Part shown: positions 33,243 through 37,856 of the stretch, piece by piece
Position numbering within the stretch: the stretch's first letter is position 1
How the letters are laid out: each line of letters opens with the position of its first letter
From: Oscillospiraceae bacterium
GTDB taxonomy: Bacteria; Bacillota; Clostridia; Oscillospirales; Ruminococcaceae
Length of the DNA: 37,856 nucleotides
Direction: 5' to 3'
Assembly (NCBI GenBank): GCA_016296165.1
Contig: JAEDJV010000009.1
Coordinates: 1-37,856 of the forward strand
Notes under the pieces: generated by a model
Told to the model about the DNA's origin: nothing
Database searches by the model: none
Seen by the model: the letters and a program-made list of their open reading frames with translations, nothing else
Translations under genes and position numbers: made by a program

Positions 33243-33271
33243 TTGAAAAAACAAAGAAAATATGATATAAT
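33243..33271 (+). promoter_or_regulatory. promoter of the TIM-barrel/ligase fusion gene
   Basis: TTGAAA at 33243-33248, 17-base spacer, TATAAT at 33266-33271, with TATGA before the -10. About 55 bases before the chosen start codon. It shows that the open frame beginning at 33243 is not coding there. Confidence 0.82.
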
Positions 33272-33326
33272 TAATGATGTATTAATTTTTTTGCGATTAT
33301 GTATTAATCGCTCTGGAGGACAGTAT

Positions 33327-35852
33327 ATGAAAATTTCTTTTTCAACTATTGCATGTTCCGGCTTTAGCTGGTCAGATGTATATTCCATGGCAAAGGATCT
33401 CGGTTTTGATGGTATTGAACTGAGATGCGATGCTCCAAGTGCAGAAACTATCTTCTCAAGACAGTTTTCTGAAAAGAATATTAGCAAAACAGTAGCAAAA
33501 CTTCGTAAAACAAGTCTGGAGATACCTTGTATTTCTACAGGTTGCTGCCTTAAAGATAAGGAATCTGAAGCTGATAATAAAAAGGAGATTACCGGATTTA
33601 TTGATCTTGCTGCAAAACTCTGTACACCGTTTGTAAGAATACTTGCAGACAGAAAAGCTTCACCTGCAGATGATATTGATGATGACTATATAGTGAGCGT
33701 TCTTTCCGAACTCGCAGTAACGGCTGCTGAAAAGTGTGTTACACTTCTTGTTGAAACAAACGGAGTGTACGCAGACACAGCACGTCTCAGAAAACTTCTT
33801 GATAAAGTAAATTCACCTTATGTAGCTGCACTTTGGGATATTCATCATCCATACCGTTATTTTAATGAGATTCCGGAACAGACAGTCAGAAATTTAGGTT
33901 CATATATAAAATATCTCCATGTAAAAGACAGTATCAGGACCGAACATGGTATTGAATTCTGTCTTATGGGTGAGGGTGATATGCCACTTGATGACATCCT
34001 TAAGGAACTTACAGCAATTCAGTTTGACGGATATATTTCTTTTGAATGGAGTCCGAAGTGGAGTTCACACAATATTTTCGAAATAGGAGTAATTTTCCCT
34101 CATTTTGTTGACTATTCAAAGCGTTTCAGAGAATTAACATTCAAAAAACTTCCTAGCAACAAGTCAAATACCGGAAAGTATCTCTGGGAGAAAAATCACC
34201 TTATTCCTGAAACATTTCCTGATGTTCTTGACAGAGTTTGTGAAGAATTTCCGGATCAGTATGCATTCAGATATACAGAACTTGACTATACAAGAACATA
34301 TCCGCAGTTCCGTGATGATGTTGATACATTCGCAAGATCACTTATTGCTATGGGAGTAAAGCGTGGCGATCATGTTGCGATATGGGCAACAAACGTTCCT
34401 CAGTGGTATATCACATTCTGGGCTGCAACAAAAATAGGTGCGGTTCTTGTTACCGTGAACACAGCATATAAGACATATGAAGCAGAATATCTTCTCAAAC
34501 AGTCAGATACACATACTCTCGTAATGATAGAAGGTTACAAGGATTCAAGTTACACAGATATTATCAGTGAACTTTGTCCTGAACTTAAGCAGTGTGAACC
34601 TGGTAAGCTTGCTTCTAATAAGCTGCCATGTCTTAAGAGCATTGTAACTGTAGGTGCAAAGCTTGACGGATGCTATACATGGGAAGAGGCAGTTGCACTT
34701 GCTGATTCAGTACCGCTTGAGGAAGTTGACAAGCGCAGAAGAGAAATTGACAAGGATGATGTATGTAATATGCAGTATACATCAGGGACAACAGGTTTCC
34801 CTAAAGGCGTTATGCTTACACACTACAACGTAGTAAACAACGGTAAGGCAATTGGTGACTGTATGGATCTTTCAACAGCGGACCGAATGATGATACAGGT
34901 TCCTATGTTCCATTGTTTCGGAATGGTGCTTGCTATGACAGCCTGCGTGACACATGGTTCGACGATGTCACCTATTACAGCATTCTCACCAAGAAAATCT
35001 CTCCATTGCATTAATACTGAAAAGATCACAGCTTTCCATGGTGTTCCTACAATGTTTATCGCTCTCCTTAGTCATCCTGATTTTGAGAAAACAGATTTCT
35101 CATATATGAGAACAGGTATCATGGCAGGAAGTCCTTGCCCTGTTAAAGTTATGCAGGACGTTATTGATAAGATGAACATGACAGATATCTGTATAACATA
35201 CGGACAGACTGAAGCTAGTCCTGGATGTACAATGAGTAAAACAGATGACTCTATCGAACTTAGAGTAAATACAGTTGGACGTGCTATATTTGGCGTAGAA
35301 TGTAAGATTGTTGATCCTGAAACAAATGAAGAACTTCCGGATAATACAGACGGCGAATTTGTAGCAAGAGGCTATAATATCATGAAGGGATATTATAAGA
35401 TGCCTGAAGCTACTGCTGCTGCAATTGATGAAGACGGATGGTTACACACAGGTGACCTTGCAAGAAGAACACCTGACGGATATTACAAGATTACCGGACG
35501 AATTAAGGATATGATTATTCGCGGCGGCGAAAACATTTATCCAAAGGAAATTGAAGACTTTATATATACTCATCCAAAGGTAAGCGATGTTCAGGTAATC
35601 GGTGTACCTGACAGACAGTACGGCGAGGAAATCATGGCATGTATAATCCTTAAGGAAGGCGAACAGAGTGATGAAGATGAAATCAAAGATTATGTAAGAA
35701 ACAATATGGCTAAGCATAAAGTTCCTAGATACGTTGATTTCGTTGATTCATTCCCGATGAATGCTGCAGGAAAGATTCTTAAGTACAAAATGCGTGAAAA
35801 TGCAGTCGAAAAACTTAAGTTACAGGCAGATAACAGTATAGAAACAGCATAA
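33327..35852 (+). CDS. fusion of sugar-phosphate-isomerase-like TIM barrel and AMP-forming acyl-CoA ligase
   Basis: 841 residues from ATG 33327 (GGAGG 7 bases upstream). Residues 1-275 are a xylose isomerase-like TIM barrel (AP endonuclease family 2 / IolE type) with likely metal ligands Glu143 (LLVETNG), Asp171 (WDIHHPYR), His198 (YLHVKDS) and Glu240 (SFEW). From about 285 to the end is an adenylate-forming acyl-CoA synthetase. It has LIPETFPDVLDRV, the P-loop YTSGTTGFPKG (484-494), TYGQTEASPG, GRIKDMIIRGGENIYPKEIEDF and the catalytic-Lys region NAAGKILKYKM. The ligase half has every core motif and looks active. The barrel suggests a linked carbohydrate or polyol step; substrates are unknown. 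The gene has its own promoter and terminator. No frame change separates the domains, so this is a true fusion. Confidence 0.9.
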   Translation: MKISFSTIACSGFSWSDVYSMAKDLGFDGIELRCDAPSAETIFSRQFSEKNISKTVAKLRKTSLEIPCISTGCCLKDKESEADNKKEITGFIDLAAKLCTPFVRILADRKASPADDIDDDYIVSVLSELAVTAAEKCVTLLVETNGVYADTARLRKLLDKVNSPYVAALWDIHHPYRYFNEIPEQTVRNLGSYIKYLHVKDSIRTEHGIEFCLMGEGDMPLDDILKELTAIQFDGYISFEWSPKWSSHNIFEIGVIFPHFVDYSKRFRELTFKKLPSNKSNTGKYLWEKNHLIPETFPDVLDRVCEEFPDQYAFRYTELDYTRTYPQFRDDVDTFARSLIAMGVKRGDHVAIWATNVPQWYITFWAATKIGAVLVTVNTAYKTYEAEYLLKQSDTHTLVMIEGYKDSSYTDIISELCPELKQCEPGKLASNKLPCLKSIVTVGAKLDGCYTWEEAVALADSVPLEEVDKRRREIDKDDVCNMQYTSGTTGFPKGVMLTHYNVVNNGKAIGDCMDLSTADRMMIQVPMFHCFGMVLAMTACVTHGSTMSPITAFSPRKSLHCINTEKITAFHGVPTMFIALLSHPDFEKTDFSYMRTGIMAGSPCPVKVMQDVIDKMNMTDICITYGQTEASPGCTMSKTDDSIELRVNTVGRAIFGVECKIVDPETNEELPDNTDGEFVARGYNIMKGYYKMPEATAAAIDEDGWLHTGDLARRTPDGYYKITGRIKDMIIRGGENIYPKEIEDFIYTHPKVSDVQVIGVPDRQYGEEIMACIILKEGEQSDEDEIKDYVRNNMAKHKVPRYVDFVDSFPMNAAGKILKYKMRENAVEKLKLQADNSIETA

Positions 35853-35856
35853 AATA

Positions 35857-35887
35857 AAAAAATCTCCGGAATTTCCGGAGATTTTTT
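35857..35887. terminator. bidirectional intrinsic terminator
   Basis: AATCTCCGGA, 3-base loop, TCCGGAGATT, with an A-run to the left and TTTTTT to the right. It serves both the fusion gene and the convergent minus-strand lipoprotein gene. Confidence 0.93.
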
Positions 35888-35891
35888 AAAA

Positions 35892-36665
35892 TCATTCAAT
35901 GATTATTGCTTGTTTTTCAAGTGTGTCATATATGTATTCGAATCTTTCAGCATTGTATTTCATCATTCCTTTTAACGGATCAGCTACAGTTACGGTATTT
36001 TCGTTTTTATCGTATCCGCATAGTACCATGCAGTGTTCGTTGTCATACCAGTATATTTCTCTCCCGTCATCGGATTTTATAATGAATCGTTTGTTAACAT
36101 TCATGAGGTCCATACTTGCCCACACTATAACAGGTTTTCCATCATCTATGTAATTATATAATTCGGAAAAATCTGTTCCAGTCATATTCCACGCTGTGTG
36201 TTCCATATTTTTTTCATTAAGGTAATTCTGAGCAGCTTTTACTATTACCGGAGCAAAGCAACCGAACCCCTGATCCCAGGTAGGATCTCCCATGAAGGCG
36301 ACGTCGAAGGGCACTTTTCCGGAATAATCTTTTTCCAGATATTTTGAGGCAAGTTCTGTTTTAGTTATGTCATATCCGTAGTAATTCAGAACAATAGCAA
36401 GAGAAGTTATCTCACAGCCGGTTGGAAGTTCCGGATTCTGTAAAATGCATTGTACATCAAGAAGATTTGAAGTCAGATTATTCTGATTAATACTGGTTTC
36501 GTATAAATTTTCGTTATTATTTGATTTATTGAATTCTTCCTGATATTCTGTAGGAATGATTTGTTCAGGTCCCTGAGACTCGAGAAGGTTCTCATCTTTA
36601 CCTGAACCGCATGAAGTCAATATAAACATAACTGTCGCTACAAGTGTAATACAGGTTTTTTTCAA
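35892..36665 (-). CDS. C39-type cysteine peptidase-like lipoprotein
   Basis: 257 residues. N-terminal signal with lipobox ILTSC (Cys19), so the mature protein is membrane-anchored outside the cell. A Ser/Asn/Glu-rich linker (about 20-70) precedes a peptidase C39-like domain: Cys84 in LPTGCEITSLAIVL, His211 in NEHCMVLCGYD and Asp229 in VADPLKG give a complete catalytic triad. This Peptidase_C39_2 group is common in gut Firmicutes and its substrates are unknown; it is not the bacteriocin-exporter type (no ABC transporter fused). The start is TTG with GGAGT about 9 bases upstream. Its promoter is at 36712-36739. Confidence 0.87.
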   Translation of the reverse strand: MKKTCITLVATVMFILTSCGSGKDENLLESQGPEQIIPTEYQEEFNKSNNNENLYETSINQNNLTSNLLDVQCILQNPELPTGCEITSLAIVLNYYGYDITKTELASKYLEKDYSGKVPFDVAFMGDPTWDQGFGCFAPVIVKAAQNYLNEKNMEHTAWNMTGTDFSELYNYIDDGKPVIVWASMDLMNVNKRFIIKSDDGREIYWYDNEHCMVLCGYDKNENTVTVADPLKGMMKYNAERFEYIYDTLEKQAIIIE

Positions 36666-36711
36666 AAAAAATAACTCCTTTTTTACATATAATCTATAAA
36701 CACATAATTAT

Positions 36712-36739
36712 ATTATAATAAAAATATTAATTTTGTCAA
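36712..36739 (-). promoter_or_regulatory. promoter of the C39-type lipoprotein gene
   Basis: On the minus strand TTGACA, 16-base spacer, TATAAT, about 50 bases upstream of the start codon. A perfect -35 and -10. Confidence 0.82.
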
Positions 36740-36790
36740 TAGATATATACCGATATTTTGTAGTAAAATATACTAAGGTGCTGTTTTTAG

Positions 36791-36868
36791 ATGAAAAATC
36801 TTAAAAATGCACAAATAAAATACAATCGTTCAGGGGATGAATTATTAATTGCAGAGTACTGTTCTTAA
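36791..36868 (+). CDS. possible 25-residue leader peptide overlapping the pdxY start
   Basis: ATG at 36791 with AAGGTG 10 bases upstream opens a 25-codon frame that ends in TAA at 36866-36868. It overlaps the first 20 bases of the kinase gene in another frame. The product is not recognised. A second tiny frame (ATG AAT TAT TAA, 36837-36848) ends exactly where the kinase TTG begins. Either could couple translation; chance is also possible. Confidence 0.3.
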   Translation: MKNLKNAQIKYNRSGDELLIAEYCS

Positions 36869-37730
36869 GAGAGTTGCGGCAATTCATGACATTTCATGTC
36901 TGGGAAAATGTTCCCTTACAGTTGCGCTTCCAATCATTTCAGCGGCAGGCGTTGAAGTCAGTGTTATTCCTACAGCCGTTCTCTCCACACCTACCGGAGG
37001 ATTTGAAAATTTCACATATAGAGATTTAACAGAGGATATGCTCCCTGTTGCAGAACACTGGACAACAACTGGTGCAGATTTTGATGCATTCTATACAGGT
37101 TTTTTAGGTTCGGCAGAGCAGACAGAGATTGTCTCCCATATATTTGATAAATTAAAAAAAGATAATACTCTTATTATTGTTGATCCTGTTATAGGTGATA
37201 ACGGGAAACTTTATTCAGTATTTGATGAGCAGTTCCCTTTTGAGATGAAAAAATTATGTTCGAAAGCAGATATAATTGTTCCAAATATAACTGAAGCTTT
37301 TTTTATGCTTGGAGAAGAATACAGAGAAGGCCCTTATACAGAAGAGTTTATTGATAATATTCTTGTAAGACTTTCAAAGATAGGTCCTTCCAAAGTTGTT
37401 CTGACCGGAGTTTATACGGACAATGAAAAAATTGGAGCTGCAAGTTATGATGCCGTAACCGGGAAGACAGACTTGATACTTAATGATCGCGTTGAAGGTT
37501 TTTTTCATGGAACCGGAGATGTATTTGCAAGTGTACTTACAGCAGGAATTATGAACGGTTTGACAGTTTCTCAGGCGGCTCGGGTAGCGGCTGATTTTAC
37601 TGTTGCGGGGATAAAGCGTACAAAAAATGCTCGTACGGATCAGAGACTAGGAATAAACTTTGAATTTGGTTTGTGCCGGCTTTATGATGATATCATCAGA
37701 GAAAAAAATAAAAATACAGGTGAGATATGA
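36849..37730 (+). CDS. pdxY: pyridoxal/pyridoxamine kinase (PdxY-like)
   Basis: 293 residues, ribokinase-like. It phosphorylates pyridoxal or pyridoxamine in the vitamin B6 salvage pathway. The N-terminus HDISCLGKCSLTVALPIISAAGVEV is typical of this clostridial group, and STPTGGFENF is the substrate-lid segment. VDPVIGDNGKLY and the anion-hole GFFHGTGDVFAS, with catalytic Asp, mark the ATP site. The start is TTG at 36849; the preceding in-frame codon is a stop, so no longer form is possible. AGGGG is 12 bases upstream, a long spacing. Its stop overlaps the next gene's ATG (ATGA). Confidence 0.9.
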   Translation: MQSTVLKRVAAIHDISCLGKCSLTVALPIISAAGVEVSVIPTAVLSTPTGGFENFTYRDLTEDMLPVAEHWTTTGADFDAFYTGFLGSAEQTEIVSHIFDKLKKDNTLIIVDPVIGDNGKLYSVFDEQFPFEMKKLCSKADIIVPNITEAFFMLGEEYREGPYTEEFIDNILVRLSKIGPSKVVLTGVYTDNEKIGAASYDAVTGKTDLILNDRVEGFFHGTGDVFASVLTAGIMNGLTVSQAARVAADFTVAGIKRTKNARTDQRLGINFEFGLCRLYDDIIREKNKNTGEI

Positions 37731-37856
37731 TGAAAAAAAATATCAAATGTGCAGTGGCTTTTATGACTTTATTGCTGCTTTTTCCAAATTATTCTTTGCA
37801 TTCTGATGCACTGGAAGTAACTGAATATTACTCTGCTTCAGATGTTGTTAAGCTGA
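37727..37856 (+). CDS. secreted protein of unknown function (partial, cut by window end)
   Basis: ATG at 37727 overlaps the kinase stop. The first 43 residues are visible: a signal peptide (MMKKNIKCAVAFMTLLLLFPNYS) with a probable cleavage site near SLHSDA, then LEVTEYYSASDVVKL. The SASDVVKL segment is reminiscent of the helix of dockerin-type repeats (DVVKLQ) seen in ruminococcal cell-surface enzymes, but the sequence stops there. No assignment is made. Confidence 0.75.
   Translation, partial: MMKKNIKCAVAFMTLLLLFPNYSLHSDALEVTEYYSASDVVKL

Noticed and set aside
33243..33326. 28-residue N-terminal extension of the TIM-barrel/ligase fusion
   Set aside because: The bases contain a complete promoter (TTGAAA-17-TATAAT), and the GGAGG site directs translation to ATG 33327.

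Overview
The window reads as a chromosomal segment of an anaerobic, low-GC Gram-positive bacterium, most likely a gut or rumen Ruminococcus-like clostridium. The grounds are the A+T-rich composition, strong GGAGG-type ribosome binding sites, housekeeping-type promoters (TTGAAA/TTGACA, 16-17 bp, TATAAT), a SpoIIID homologue, an oxygen-scavenging flavodiiron protein, a V-type ATPase in place of F-type genes, a GH5 glycoside hydrolase and a FliB-type protein. The taxonomic call is inference; no rRNA or other marker is present. Coding density is high. No insertion sequence, prophage, CRISPR array or integron was seen, and no stretch over 300 bases lacks a gene (the longest gap is about 254 bases, upstream of glmS).

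Region 1 (1-8100) holds a HAD phosphatase that lacks a normal start codon, a P-loop uridine-kinase-like protein, a convergent MIF/tautomerase homologue, glmS, and a fused ABC-ATPase/FtsX-type permease followed by a DUF5718-like gene. Region 2 (8095-11151) holds a minus-strand redox pair (flavodiiron protein and a BFD-type [2Fe-2S] protein with palindromes at its promoter), an iron-type alcohol dehydrogenase and tRNA-Ser(CGA). Region 3 (11236-15694) has an AraC regulator, SpoIIID, an orphan DNA methyltransferase, FliB and an unknown two-helix membrane protein.

Region 4 (15827-27873) is one long co-directional run: ACT-domain protein, PFL/UPF0210 protein, nine V-ATPase genes in the order G-C-I-K-F-E-A-B-D, and an ABC-F protein 3 bases after subunit D. 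Several genes overlap or abut, so a single transcript is likely. It is followed by a DUF421 membrane protein, a YhiN/HI0933-type flavoprotein and an NSS sodium-dependent transporter.

Region 5 (31443-37856) has a GH5 enzyme without a signal peptide and with a module inserted inside its barrel, a fusion of a sugar-isomerase-like TIM barrel to an acyl-CoA ligase, a C39-type peptidase lipoprotein on the minus strand, a pyridoxal-kinase homologue with a short leader ORF, and the start of a secreted protein cut by the window end.

Most content is ordinary core genome. The best leads are the TIM-barrel/acyl-CoA-ligase fusion, the GH5 with its inserted module, the regulatory palindromes near the redox and tRNA/araC promoters, a recurring TGTGATATAAT extended -10 sequence, and the SD-masking hairpin before spoIIID. 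I found no convincing new multi-gene defence or mobile system.
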